Shown here in pieces: positions 25,042-33,112 of a stretch of DNA of 38,962 nucleotides. The stretch is from Streptomyces sp. MBT65 (GTDB lineage: Bacteria; Actinomycetota; Actinomycetes; Streptomycetales; Streptomycetaceae). The position numbers and the translations under genes are program-made. The stretch spans positions 1-38,962 of the forward strand of contig NZ_JAENRY010000108.1 of assembly GCF_016612545.1 (NCBI RefSeq). Reading direction: 5' to 3'. Positions within the stretch are counted from its first letter, which is position 1, and the number at the start of each line of letters is the position of its first letter. A model generated the notes under the pieces. The model was given only the letters and a program-made list of their open reading frames with translations, searched no databases and had not been told where the DNA came from.

Positions 25042-26549
25042 GCAGGGGGCCGCGGGCCGTCGGACGCCGGCTACGGCGACTGCCCAGGCCCCACACCCTG
25101 CGGGCGCGCCTGACGGCGGGCCTGGTGGTGCTGCTCGCGGTCAGTTGCGCGGCCGTGGGCGTGGCGGCGGTGATCGAACTGGACGGCTTCCTCACCGGCC
25201 GCCTCGACCAGCAACTCACCGAGGTCGGGACGCAGTTCCCGGCCAGCCTGGAGCACAAGGGCCAGACGCTCACCGACCACGACGCCGACGACCGGGAACG
25301 CGGCGACACCCGACGGCAGGCGCCGGGCACGTTCGGCGCCCGCCTGCTCCACGGCACCGTCACCAACGCGGCGGTCGTACCCGCCGACAAGGACGACGCG
25401 ACGACCGACCTGAAGGTCGCGCTGACAGCGCGGGACCGGCGGGAACTCGCCGCGGTCCCGGTCGACGGCAGATCCCACACCGTCCACCTCTCCTCCCTCG
25501 GCCGGTACCGCGTCCTCGCGGCCGACGGCCGGGACGGCGACGTGATGATCACCGGACTCCCGCTGGAGTCGGTCGAGGCCGCGGTCCACCGGCTGGAGAC
25601 GGTCGCCGCGATCGTCTTCGGCGCCGCCCTCCTGATCACCGGATTCGCGGGCGCGCTCTGGGTGCGCTGGTCGCTGCGGCCGCTCAGCCGGGTCGCCGCC
25701 ACCGCCACCCGGGTCAGCGAACTCCCGCTGGCCAGCGGCGAGGTGGCCCTGCCGCCCCGGGCGCCCGAGTCCGACCCGCGCAGCGAGGTGGGCCGGGTCG
25801 CCGGTGCCTTCAACCGCATGCTCGGCCATGTCGAGGACGCGCTCACCCACCGGCACGCGAGCGAGGAACGCCTGCGCAGCTTCGCGGCCGACGCCAGCCA
25901 CGAGCTGCGCACCCCGGTGGCGTCGATCCGGGGCCACGCCGAACTGGCCCTCCTCCACCCGGACCCCGTCCCGCCCAAGGTGACCCGCGCACTGGAACGC
26001 ATCGAGGCCGAGTCCGCCCGCATGGGGGTCATGGTCGACGAGATGCTCCTCCTCGCCCGCCTCGACGCGGGCCGCCCCCTCGAACGCCGCCCCGTCGACC
26101 TGACCCGCCTGGTCCTCGACGCCGTCGCCGACGCGCGCGCCGCCGGCCCCGACCACCGCTGGGCCCTGCGCCTCCCCGAGGAACCGGTCACGGTCACCGG
26201 CGACGCCCACCGCCTCCAACAGGTGCTGGCCAACCTGTTGGCCAACGCGCGTCTGCACACACCTGTCGGCACGAAGGTAACGGTGACATTGGAGACGGGC
26301 GCCGAGGCGACTTCCCTGGTGGTCCACGACGACGGCCCCGGCGTCCCGGCGGAGGTCCAGCCAGGAGTCTTCGAACGCTTCACCCGAGCGGACCGCCGCC
26401 GCACGGAGGGCAGGGGAGGGGGAGCGGGCCTGGGCCTGTCGATCGTGGCGGCGGTGACGGAGGCCCATGGCGGGAGCGTGGAGTTGGACAGCCGCCCGGG
26501 CTCGACGACGTTCACCGTCCGCCTCCCGGCGGGTCTCAGTACCGGGTGA
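25038..26549 (+). CDS. sensor histidine kinase
   Basis: A 503-aa membrane sensor, partner of the preceding response regulator (ATGA overlap). TM1 is about 25-47, an extracytoplasmic sensor loop about 48-185, TM2 about 190-212 and HAMP 213-265. The dimerisation/phosphoacceptor box is FAADASHELRTPVASIRGHAE with H288. The ATPase domain contains NLLANARLHTPVG (N box), DDGPGVP (G1) and GGGAGLGLSIV (G2). The sensor loop is hydrophilic with no recognisable ligand domain; an envelope redox or metal signal would fit the neighbouring operon but is inference. The 3' end overlaps the convergent transpeptidase gene by 14 nt. Confidence 0.93.
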   Translation: MSRGPRAVGRRLRRLPRPHTLRARLTAGLVVLLAVSCAAVGVAAVIELDGFLTGRLDQQLTEVGTQFPASLEHKGQTLTDHDADDRERGDTRRQAPGTFGARLLHGTVTNAAVVPADKDDATTDLKVALTARDRRELAAVPVDGRSHTVHLSSLGRYRVLAADGRDGDVMITGLPLESVEAAVHRLETVAAIVFGAALLITGFAGALWVRWSLRPLSRVAATATRVSELPLASGEVALPPRAPESDPRSEVGRVAGAFNRMLGHVEDALTHRHASEERLRSFAADASHELRTPVASIRGHAELALLHPDPVPPKVTRALERIEAESARMGVMVDEMLLLARLDAGRPLERRPVDLTRLVLDAVADARAAGPDHRWALRLPEEPVTVTGDAHRLQQVLANLLANARLHTPVGTKVTVTLETGAEATSLVVHDDGPGVPAEVQPGVFERFTRADRRRTEGRGGGAGLGLSIVAAVTEAHGGSVELDSRPGSTTFTVRLPAGLSTG

Positions 26550-27237
26550 TCGCCGTGACCCCGCTCACCGTCCCGATGGCAATATGCGGCGCCCGCCCAG
26601 GATCGGCCCACCGCAGGATCCTTCGCATCGCATCCACCGACACGGACACACAACCGGCGGTAGCCCCACGCCCGTTGACATGCAGAAAGATCCCGGCCCC
26701 CCGCCCCTTCACGGGCTTGGCGTAGTTGAACCCGATGACAACCCCGTACGCGTACTGAGCCGTGTAGGAGATCAACCGCTCGGACTCGGAAGCCCGGCAA
26801 TCGCTCGCCAGGGGCTCGCTCCACCGGTTGTACACCCGAGACCGAGTGTCCTCACACCACCAAGAACTCCCGTTCACCCGGCGGTACTTGACATGGGTCC
26901 CACCCGGCGCGGCTTTGATTCCGAAGGCATACGGCAGGTCGTGCAACCCGGTGGGAGTCGTATTGGACCCCTGTTTGCGAGCCCGTCCCTCGACCAGCCC
27001 CTTCGCCCCGAAGCGAGCCACGGTGGAACCGGCCTTCACCCACCTCCCACCCCGGCGCTCCCACCAACTGAGCGTCCCGGACGTGGACTTGACCCCCTGC
27101 GCCTGAGCCAGGATCAGCTGACCGCCACCCCCGGTGTCCGCGAGCGACAAGGGCGACGGTTCCGCCGCCCGCGCGGGCACGGCACAGAGCAGCAGCAGAA
27201 GGGACGCGGACGCGAGGGCGACGACACCAGGACGCAT
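26536..27237 (-). CDS. secreted L,D-transpeptidase family protein
   Basis: A cell-wall enzyme of the YkuD fold predicted to form or exchange peptidoglycan cross-links. It has 233 aa. The signal peptide is at 1-24 (LLLLLCAVPARA). The catalytic region is IFLHVNGRGATAGCVSV, with the H-x-T-x-G-C arrangement that carries the nucleophilic Cys. SSWWCEDTRSRVYNRW and ASDCRASESERL add two further Cys that could pair. ATG 27237 is chosen because a signal peptide begins there; the frame upstream to 27324 is open but not protein-like. Shine-Dalgarno is weak (CTGGGG). Confidence 0.87.
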   Translation of the reverse strand: MRPGVVALASASLLLLLCAVPARAAEPSPLSLADTGGGGQLILAQAQGVKSTSGTLSWWERRGGRWVKAGSTVARFGAKGLVEGRARKQGSNTTPTGLHDLPYAFGIKAAPGGTHVKYRRVNGSSWWCEDTRSRVYNRWSEPLASDCRASESERLISYTAQYAYGVVIGFNYAKPVKGRGAGIFLHVNGRGATAGCVSVSVDAMRRILRWADPGRAPHIAIGTVSGVTAITRY

Positions 27238-27323
27238 GCCCCAGACGCTAGAGCGCGCACCCGCTGACGGCACCTCAAATGGGCCGAACAGGCAACGCAC
27301 ATCGCACATCGGTCCGGACATCA

Positions 27324-27363
27324 CCGTGGCCGCCCCGGCCGGCGTTCATCGGGGCGGCCACGG
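27324..27363 (-). terminator. terminator downstream of the two-repeat exported protein
   Basis: A perfect 14-bp stem (27324-27337 with 27350-27363) closes a 12-nt loop. It starts just beyond the TGA at 27376 on the minus strand and separates this gene from the transpeptidase gene. Confidence 0.85.
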
Positions 27364-27457
27364 CTGCCTGTCACGTCACTTGGTGAGCGTGCAGGCGGCC
27401 AGGGAGTCGAGCCCGGTGGGCTTGGTGCCCTGGCGCCCGATGGAGATGGCGATGCGG

Positions 27458-27490
27458 TCGATGGTGGAGACGCGCTTCGATGGTGGAGAC
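27458..27490. repeat. 14-bp direct repeat, period 19 (copy in second unit)
   Basis: TCGATGGTGGAGAC occurs at 27458-27471 and 27477-27490 with gcgct between. The extra 19 bp shift the reading frame of the second protein unit. Confidence 0.9.
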
Positions 27491-27818
27491 GTCGACGAGT
27501 CGCTTGTTCGCTTCGGCGATCTGGGTGTCGAGAAGGGCGAGGTTGCGGTCGACCTCGGCCTGCGCGGAAGCGGGAATGGCAGGCAGCTGCGACTTCACGT
27601 CCGGGCAGGTGATCGTCCCGACCGCACTCGCGGCGTCGCCGGTGTCCTCTGTACCCCCGGCCGCCTCCGTGGCGGCAGCCGTGGCACTCGGGGCCGCGGT
27701 CGCGGTGTCCGTCGCACCGGTCGAACCCGTCGCACCGGCCGCGTTGAGGGTGCAGGCGGCCAGGGAGTCGAGCCCGGTGGGCTTGGTGCCCTTGCGGCCG
27801 ATGGAGATGGCGATGCGG

Positions 27819-27851
27819 TCGATGGTGGAGACGCGCTTCGATGGTGGAGAC
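27819..27851. repeat. 14-bp direct repeat, period 19 (copy in first unit)
   Basis: TCGATGGTGGAGAC occurs at 27819-27832 and 27838-27851 with gcgct between, identical to the copy 361 bp away. It shifts the reading frame of the first unit. Confidence 0.9.
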
Positions 27852-28246
27852 GTCGACGAGTCGCTTGTTCGCTTCGGCGATCTGGGTGTCGAGGAGGGCG
27901 AGGTTGCGGTCGACCTCGGCCTGTGCGGACGCCGGGATGGCCGGGAGCTGCGACTTCACGTCCGGGCAGGTGATCGTCCCGGGATCGGACAACGTCCGGG
28001 CGCTCTGCGTGGTGCTGCTCTTGTCCGGCGTCCCGGCAAGGGCGGTACCGGCGATGACGGCACCGGTGAGAGCCACGGCGGCGGCACCGCCGATGAACAC
28101 GACGCGACGCTTGTTGTACTTGGGGAGAGCCCTGGACATGCGAATGCCTCACTCGGGTCAGGGGTGATCTGAAGGTGACTCTTGGGTGACTCGTGGGGGG
28201 AAACGCGGCGCCTGCGTTCGGCGAGAAGTACGGGTAAGCGGTTGCT

Positions 28247-28277
28247 GGTGTTCAAGGTTGTTCAAGGGTCTTTCAAA
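28247..28277. promoter_or_regulatory. phased GTTCAAG direct repeats
   Basis: GGTGTTCAAG (28247), GTTGTTCAAG (28257) and a weaker GGTCTTTCAA (28267) follow each other with 10-bp phasing immediately upstream of the argH promoter, in the divergent region with the exported-protein gene. This is a candidate activator or response-regulator site; binder unknown. Confidence 0.45.
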
Positions 28278-28306
28278 TTGACGAATCATGCAGAGCTCTG
28301 CATAAT
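28278..28306 (+). promoter_or_regulatory. argH promoter with palindromic ARG box
   Basis: TTGACG (28278-28283) and CATAAT (28301-28306), spacer 17 nt. The spacer contains a perfect 16-bp palindrome ATGCAGAGCTCTGCAT (28288-28303) that overlaps the -10, and further TGCA-rich half-sites follow to about 28345. This fits ArgR repression like that of argC. Confidence 0.75.
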
Positions 28307-28394
28307 CATGCAAGCGAGGCGGTGTGCATGCGAGACAATGCAGGGACACCACAGCACGTCGACCCCCGTCCACGGCCTTTGAGGAGCAGCGCAA

Positions 28395-29822
28395 GTGAGC
28401 AGCAACAGCGGTGACGTACGGCTCTGGGGCGGTCGTTTCGCCGACGGTCCCGCCGAGGCCCTGGCGAAGCTGTCCGCGTCCGTCCACTTCGACTGGCGGC
28501 TCGCGCCCTACGACATCGCCGGTTCCCGCGCCCACGCGCGCGTGCTGCACAAGGCGAACCTCCTCGACGACGACGAGCTGACCCGGATGCTCGCGGGCCT
28601 CGACCAGCTCGAAGCGGACGTCGCCGACGGCTCCTTCGTGGGCACGATCGCCGACGAGGACGTCCATACGGCCCTGGAACGCGGCCTGTTGACCATCCTC
28701 GGCCCCGACCTCGGCGGCAAGCTGCGGGCCGGCCGCTCCCGCAACGACCAGGTCGCGACGCTGTTCCGGATGTGCCTGCGTGACCACGCCCGTTCGATCG
28801 GCGGCCTGATCGCCGATCTCCAGGACGCGCTGGTCGGCCTCGCGGAGGCCCACCCGGACGTGGCGATGCCCGGCCGCACCCACCTCCAGCACGCCCAGCC
28901 GGTCCTGTTCGCCCACCACGTGCTCGCGCACGTCCAGTCGCTGTCCCGGGACGCGGAACGCCTGCGGCAGTGGGACGAGCGGACGGCGGTCTCCCCGTAC
29001 GGCTCCGGCGCCCTCGCGGGCTCGTCCCTCGGCCTGGACCCGGAGGCGGTGGCGAAGGACCTCGGCTTCGAGCACGGCTCGGTCGCGAACTCGATCGACG
29101 GCACGGCCTCGCGTGACTTCGTCGCCGAGTTCGCCTTCATCACCGCTATGATCGGGGTGAACCTCTCCCGGATCGCCGAGGAGATCATCATCTGGAACAC
29201 GAAGGAGTTCTCCTTCGTGACCCTGCACGACGCGTTCTCCACGGGCTCGTCGATCATGCCGCAGAAGAAGAACCCGGACATCGCGGAGCTGGCGCGCGGC
29301 AAGTCGGGCCGCCTGATCGGCAACCTGACGGGCCTCATGGCCACGCTCAAGGCACTGCCCCTCGCCTACAACCGCGACCTCCAGGAGGACAAGGAGCCGG
29401 TCTTCGACTCCATCGACCAACTCGAGGTCCTGCTGCCGGCGTTCACCGGCATGATGGCCACCCTGACGATCCACCGCGACCGCATGGAGGAACTGGCCCC
29501 GGCCGGCTTCTCCCTCGCCACCGACATCGCCGAGTGGCTGGTCAAGCAGGGCGTCCCCTTCCGGGTCGCCCACGAGGTCGCCGGCGAGTGCGTCAAGGTC
29601 GCCGAGTCCGAGAACATCGAACTGAACGACCTCACCGACGAACAGTTCGCGAAGATCTCCGCCCACCTGACCCCGGAGGTCCGCACGGTCCTGAACGTGC
29701 CGGGCGCGCTGGCGTCCCGCAACGGCCGTGGCGGTACGGCCCCGAGCGCGGTGGCGATCCAACTGGCAGAGGTGAAGCGGGACTTGGCGGTACAGCACGC
29801 TTGGGCAACGGCGAAGCGCTAA
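28395..29822 (+). CDS. argH: argininosuccinate lyase
   Basis: Last step of arginine synthesis: argininosuccinate to arginine plus fumarate. It has 475 aa, full length. Motifs: RLWGGRF head, AGRSRNDQVATLFRM, GRTHLQHAQPVLFAHH (catalytic His region, H163/H166) and the fumarase-superfamily signature GSSIMPQKKNPD with the catalytic Ser at 285/286. GTG 28395 has GAGGAG eight bases upstream. It is monocistronic here, 9 kb from argCJBDR, but under its own ARG-box promoter so ArgR can coordinate both. Confidence 0.97.
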   Translation: MSSNSGDVRLWGGRFADGPAEALAKLSASVHFDWRLAPYDIAGSRAHARVLHKANLLDDDELTRMLAGLDQLEADVADGSFVGTIADEDVHTALERGLLTILGPDLGGKLRAGRSRNDQVATLFRMCLRDHARSIGGLIADLQDALVGLAEAHPDVAMPGRTHLQHAQPVLFAHHVLAHVQSLSRDAERLRQWDERTAVSPYGSGALAGSSLGLDPEAVAKDLGFEHGSVANSIDGTASRDFVAEFAFITAMIGVNLSRIAEEIIIWNTKEFSFVTLHDAFSTGSSIMPQKKNPDIAELARGKSGRLIGNLTGLMATLKALPLAYNRDLQEDKEPVFDSIDQLEVLLPAFTGMMATLTIHRDRMEELAPAGFSLATDIAEWLVKQGVPFRVAHEVAGECVKVAESENIELNDLTDEQFAKISAHLTPEVRTVLNVPGALASRNGRGGTAPSAVAIQLAEVKRDLAVQHAWATAKR

Positions 29823-29828
29823 GGGCTT

Positions 29829-29862
29829 TTAGGGGCGCGGGGAACTGCGCGACCGGCTACAA
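29829..29862. repeat. Streptomyces interspersed intergenic element (fragment)
   Basis: The run TTTTAGGGGCGCGGGG followed by AACTGCGCGACC after the argH stop matches, from memory, a short element repeated many times between genes in Streptomyces chromosomes. It can fold through GCGC arms and may help terminate argH. Only one copy is in this window. Confidence 0.6.
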
Positions 29863-29969
29863 CGCCCCGCACTCTCCAAACAGCGGTAAGAACCCTTCCC
29901 CCTGAGGCGAAGGTCATCCCGGGTTACGTTGGTCAAGAGCCGCACCACAGCCGACCAACGGAGCCCGCG

Positions 29970-30941
29970 ATGCCCTTCGCCCGACTGGCAACAGCAACAA
30001 CCCCCACCAGCCACCTCGGACTCGGCCTCGCCGCAGTAGGCCGCCCCGGCTACATCAACTTGGGCCGTGAGGAAGACCTCGGCGAGAACCGCACCGTGGA
30101 AACCCTCCGGGCCCGCACCCACGAACTCCTCGACGCCGCCTACGCGCAAGGCGTCCGCTACTTCGACGCGGCCCGCTCCTACGGCCGCTCGGAGGAGTTC
30201 CTCGCGGACTGGCTGGCCGTCCACCCCGACCTCGACGACATCGTGGTCGGCAGCAAGTGGGGCTACACCTACACCGCGGACTGGTCGGCGGACGCCAAGA
30301 CGCACGAGGTCAAGGACCACGGCGTCCAGACCTACGACCGCCAGCGAAGCGAAACCTTCGCACTGCTCGGCGACCGGCTCGACCTCTACCAGATCCACTC
30401 GGTGACCCCCGAAAGCCCGGCCCTCACCGACAAGGAACTCCACGCGAAACTGGCCGAGTTGGCGGCCACGGGCGTGACGGTCGGCTTCTCCACCAGCGGC
30501 CCCGCGCAGGCCGACGCGATCAGGGCCGCGCTCGCCGTGACGGTGGACGGCGAGCCCCTCTTCCGTACCGTCCAGTCGACGTACAACGCCCTGGAGACCT
30601 CCGCCGGCCCGGCCCTCGCCGAGGCCCACGACGCCGGACTCACGGTGATCGTCAAGGAGGGCATGGCCAACGGCCGGCTGGCGCAGCCGTACGCGCCGGA
30701 CGCCCTGAAGGCCGTAGCCGAGGAAACGTCGCTCGGCGCGGACGCGATCGCCCTGGCCCTGATCCTGCGTCGCCCGTGGGTGGGTGTGGTCCTCTCCGGT
30801 GCGGCGACCGTGGGGCAGCTCGCGTCCAACCTGCACGCGGCGGTCGCGGACCTGGACGAGGACCAGCTCGCCCGGCTGGACGCGCTGGCCGAGGACCCGC
30901 ACGAGTACTGGGAGAAGCGCGGCCGGCTGCCCTGGCACTGA
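29970..30941 (+). CDS. aldo/keto reductase
   Basis: A 323-aa NADPH-dependent TIM-barrel oxidoreductase. The catalytic tetrad is visible: D66 and Y71 (FDAARSYGRSEEFL), K96 (VGSKWGY) and H143 (LYQIHSV). The C-terminal part has the cofactor-binding VVLSGAATVGQL block, in place of the usual IPGxxxxxQ-type sequence. The start ATG has GGAG about seven bases upstream. Substrate unknown. It lies upstream of the TetR/MFS pair in the same direction, but the TetR promoter and operator separate them. Confidence 0.88.
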   Translation: MPFARLATATTPTSHLGLGLAAVGRPGYINLGREEDLGENRTVETLRARTHELLDAAYAQGVRYFDAARSYGRSEEFLADWLAVHPDLDDIVVGSKWGYTYTADWSADAKTHEVKDHGVQTYDRQRSETFALLGDRLDLYQIHSVTPESPALTDKELHAKLAELAATGVTVGFSTSGPAQADAIRAALAVTVDGEPLFRTVQSTYNALETSAGPALAEAHDAGLTVIVKEGMANGRLAQPYAPDALKAVAEETSLGADAIALALILRRPWVGVVLSGAATVGQLASNLHAAVADLDEDQLARLDALAEDPHEYWEKRGRLPWH

Positions 30942-30984
30942 GAGATCCCGCTGATCGACCTTCCGTGAGGCAGCCATGCCCGTC

Positions 30985-31024
30985 ATGAGACATGGATGTC
31001 TCATGTGGGTTATGGTTGTCTCAT
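30985..31024 (+). promoter_or_regulatory. TetR operator and leaderless promoter
   Basis: ATGAGACAT-GG-ATGTCTCAT (30985-31004) is a perfect inverted repeat with 9-bp arms. A third half-site, TTGTCTCAT, lies at 31016-31024 and covers the start codon. The -10 TATGGT (31011-31016) is six bases before ATG 31023, so the transcript is probably leaderless and autorepressed. Confidence 0.75.
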
Positions 31025-31589
31025 GGCTCTCGACCGCGACCACGTACTCCGCGCCGCCGCGGCCCTGCTGACCCGCAAGTCCACCGCGACCATGGACGAG
31101 GTCGCCAAGGCGGCCGGGATCAGCCGGGCCACGCTGCACCGCCAGTTCGCGGGGCGCGACGCACTCGTACGGGCCTTGGAGGCGCTCGGTATCGCCGAGT
31201 GCGAGACCGCCCTGGACGCGGCGCGGCTGGACGACGGCCGGGCCGAGGACGCCGTACGGCGACTCGTTCGCGAGGCTGAACCGGCCGCCGGCCTGCTCGC
31301 CTTCCTCTACACGGAGAACCAGCTGTTCGAGGGCGAGGAGCAGCACGCCGGCTGGGCCAGGATCGACGACCGCATCACCGCCCTGTTCCGGCGCGGCCAG
31401 CAGAGCGGCGAGTTCCGTATCGATCTCACGCCCGCCTGGCTCACCGAGGCGCTGTTCGGCCTGCTGGCCTCCGGTGTGTGGCTGGTGCAGAGCGGCAAGG
31501 GCGCGCCCAAGGACTTCACGCACATGACCGTCGAGCTGTTGCTCGGCGGCGCACTACGCAGAGACGAGACACGGAGAGAGGAATCATGA
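31023..31589 (+). CDS. TetR family transcriptional regulator of the adjacent MFS pump
   Basis: A 188-aa repressor. The DNA-binding domain (about 8-55) reads HVLRAAAALLTRKSTATMDEVAKAAGISRATLHRQFAGRDALVRAL, a TetR helix-turn-helix with HRQFAGRDAL in the YxHFxxKexL position. The C-terminal part (60-180) is helical ligand-binding. ATG 31023 is supported by the -10 spacing; an upstream in-frame start lies inside the operator. Its TGA overlaps the MFS start by 4 nt, the classical repressor-pump arrangement. Confidence 0.9.
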   Translation: MALDRDHVLRAAAALLTRKSTATMDEVAKAAGISRATLHRQFAGRDALVRALEALGIAECETALDAARLDDGRAEDAVRRLVREAEPAAGLLAFLYTENQLFEGEEQHAGWARIDDRITALFRRGQQSGEFRIDLTPAWLTEALFGLLASGVWLVQSGKGAPKDFTHMTVELLLGGALRRDETRREES

Positions 31590-33112
31590 CCAGCACCCTG
31601 CAGCCGGCGGCTGTGACCGAGACGGAGAAGCGCCCGGGCCGTTGGCTCGCGCTCTCCGTGCTCGTGCTCGCCGTGCTGCTGGTGGCCGTGGACGCGACGG
31701 TCCTCGGCCTGGCGACCCCGTACATCAGCGAGGACTTGAAGCCGTCCGGCACCCAACTCCTCTGGATCGGCGACGTCTACTCCTTCGTCATCGCGGGCCT
31801 GCTCGTGTCGATGGGCAGTCTCGGTGACCGAATAGGCCGCAAGCGCATCCTGCTCGTCGGGGCCACCGCCTTCGGCGCGATCTCGGTCCTCAACGCCTAT
31901 GCCACGACACCGGAGTTGATGATCCTGGCGCGGGCGCTCCTCGGTGTCGCGGGCGCGACCCTGATGCCCGCCACCCTCGCCCTGATCCGCAACCTCTTCC
32001 ACGACCCGCGCGAACGCAGCCTCGCGGTCGGCATCTGGGGCGCAACGGCCTCCGCCGGTACGGCAGTCGGTCCGGTCGCGGGCGGCTTCCTCCTCGAACA
32101 CTTCTGGTGGGGCTCGGTCTTCCTCATCAACCTGCCCGTGATGGCGGTCCTCGTCCTGGTCGGCATCAAGATGCTCCCCGAGTCGAAGAACCCCAACCCG
32201 GGCCCCTGGGACCTGATCAGCGTGGTCCTGTCCCTGGTCGGCGTGATCGGCGTCGTCTACGCGGTCAAGGAGGCCGCGACCCACGGCTTCGAGTGGCCCG
32301 CGCTCGCGGTGGGCGCGCTGGGCGCGGCGGCCCTGTACTGGTTCGTGCGCCGCCAACTCACGCTCCCCGCCCCCTTGTTGGACATGCGCCTGTTCCGCAA
32401 CCGCGGCTTCAGCGCGGCCGTCCTCGCCGACCTGCTGACCATCCTCGGCCTCTCCGGCCTGGTGTTCTTCCTCTCCCAGTACCTGCAACTCGTCCAGGGG
32501 CGGGGCCCGTTCGAGGCGGGCCTGGCCGAAATCCCCGCCGCCGTGGGCGCGGTGGCGGCCGGACTGATAGCGGGCCGGGCGGCCCGCCGTTTCTCGGTCC
32601 GCGCGGTGGTGGCGGGCGGCCTCGCGGCGGTCGGCCTGGCACTCGCCGTCCTGACGACCCTCGGCCAGTCGACCGGCTATCCGATCCTCGGCGCCGCGCT
32701 CCTGGTGGTCGGCATCGGCGCCGGCTTCTCCTTCACGGTGACGGCCGACGTGATCCTCTCCTCCGTACCGAAGGAACAGGCGGGCGCGGCCTCGGCGGTC
32801 TCGGAGACGGCCTACGAACTCGGCGCGGCCCTCGGGATCGCCGTACTCGGCTCCATCGTGACGGGTGTCTACCGGGACTTCGCGGCTCCGGCGGGCACAC
32901 CGAGCGGGGCGCACGAGTCGCTGGGCGGCGCGGTGGAAGCGGCGGCGGACATGCCGACGCAGGCGGCCCAGCAGATGCTGGCCTCGGCGCGGGAGGCCTT
33001 CGTCAGCGGCCTGAGCGTCGCGTCGGCGGTGGGCGCAACGGTCCTGCTGGCAACGGCGGTCGCGGCCTGGTTCATGCTCCGGGGCCAGCGGCTGGAGGAC
33101 GTCAGCGGTTGA
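31586..33112 (+). CDS. MFS transporter, DHA2 (14-TMS) multidrug efflux family
   Basis: A 508-aa proton-driven exporter of the QacA/SmvA type. Fourteen hydrophobic segments can be traced. Motif A is GSLGDRIGRKRILLVGATAFG in the TM2-3 loop, motif C-like GATASAGTAVGPVAGGFLL in TM5, and D near ALLVAVDATVLGLATPYI in TM1. ATG 31586 overlaps the TetR stop; GAGAGAGG lies just upstream. Drugs or dyes that bind the TetR are probable substrates. The end overlaps the convergent KAP remnant by 11 nt. Confidence 0.92.
   Translation: MTSTLQPAAVTETEKRPGRWLALSVLVLAVLLVAVDATVLGLATPYISEDLKPSGTQLLWIGDVYSFVIAGLLVSMGSLGDRIGRKRILLVGATAFGAISVLNAYATTPELMILARALLGVAGATLMPATLALIRNLFHDPRERSLAVGIWGATASAGTAVGPVAGGFLLEHFWWGSVFLINLPVMAVLVLVGIKMLPESKNPNPGPWDLISVVLSLVGVIGVVYAVKEAATHGFEWPALAVGALGAAALYWFVRRQLTLPAPLLDMRLFRNRGFSAAVLADLLTILGLSGLVFFLSQYLQLVQGRGPFEAGLAEIPAAVGAVAAGLIAGRAARRFSVRAVVAGGLAAVGLALAVLTTLGQSTGYPILGAALLVVGIGAGFSFTVTADVILSSVPKEQAGAASAVSETAYELGAALGIAVLGSIVTGVYRDFAAPAGTPSGAHESLGGAVEAAADMPTQAAQQMLASAREAFVSGLSVASAVGATVLLATAVAAWFMLRGQRLEDVSG

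Larger units (their letters stand above)
27376..28139 (-). pseudogene. exported two-repeat helical protein, disrupted by two identical frameshifts
   Basis: ATG 28139 (GAGG seven bases upstream) starts a signal-anchored protein: RRVVFIGGAAAVALTG, then a Ser/Thr linker. Two homologous units follow, each with TITCPDVKSQLPAIPASAQAEVDRN and ALLDTQIAEANKRLVDVSTI, then (in another frame) RIAISIG and GTKPTGLDSLAACTL. An Ala/Thr/Gly linker separates them. Each unit contains a 19-bp out-of-frame duplication (at 27838 and 27477). Removing both gives a continuous 241-codon frame ending LAACTLTK at 27376. As written, translation leaves the frame after about residue 99. The repeats differ by mostly synonymous changes elsewhere, implying past selection. 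Function unknown; the unit resembles small secreted Streptomyces proteins. Confidence 0.75.

Noticed and set aside
25022..26824. Minus-strand open frame of 600 codons over the histidine kinase
   Set aside because: Ser/Arg-rich composition without motifs; the plus strand carries a complete kinase.
27371..27598. Second repeat unit as an independent small gene
   Set aside because: It begins inside the repeat without signal peptide or Shine-Dalgarno and is better explained as part of the frameshifted two-unit gene.
27376..27990. CRISPR-like or satellite array
   Set aside because: Only two long coding repeats with a coding linker; no short regularly spaced repeats.
27376..28139. Programmed ribosomal frameshifting as the main explanation of the two-unit gene
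   Set aside because: No slippery heptamer or downstream pseudoknot is evident; two identical 19-bp duplications explain the frame changes more simply. Kept only as a minor option.
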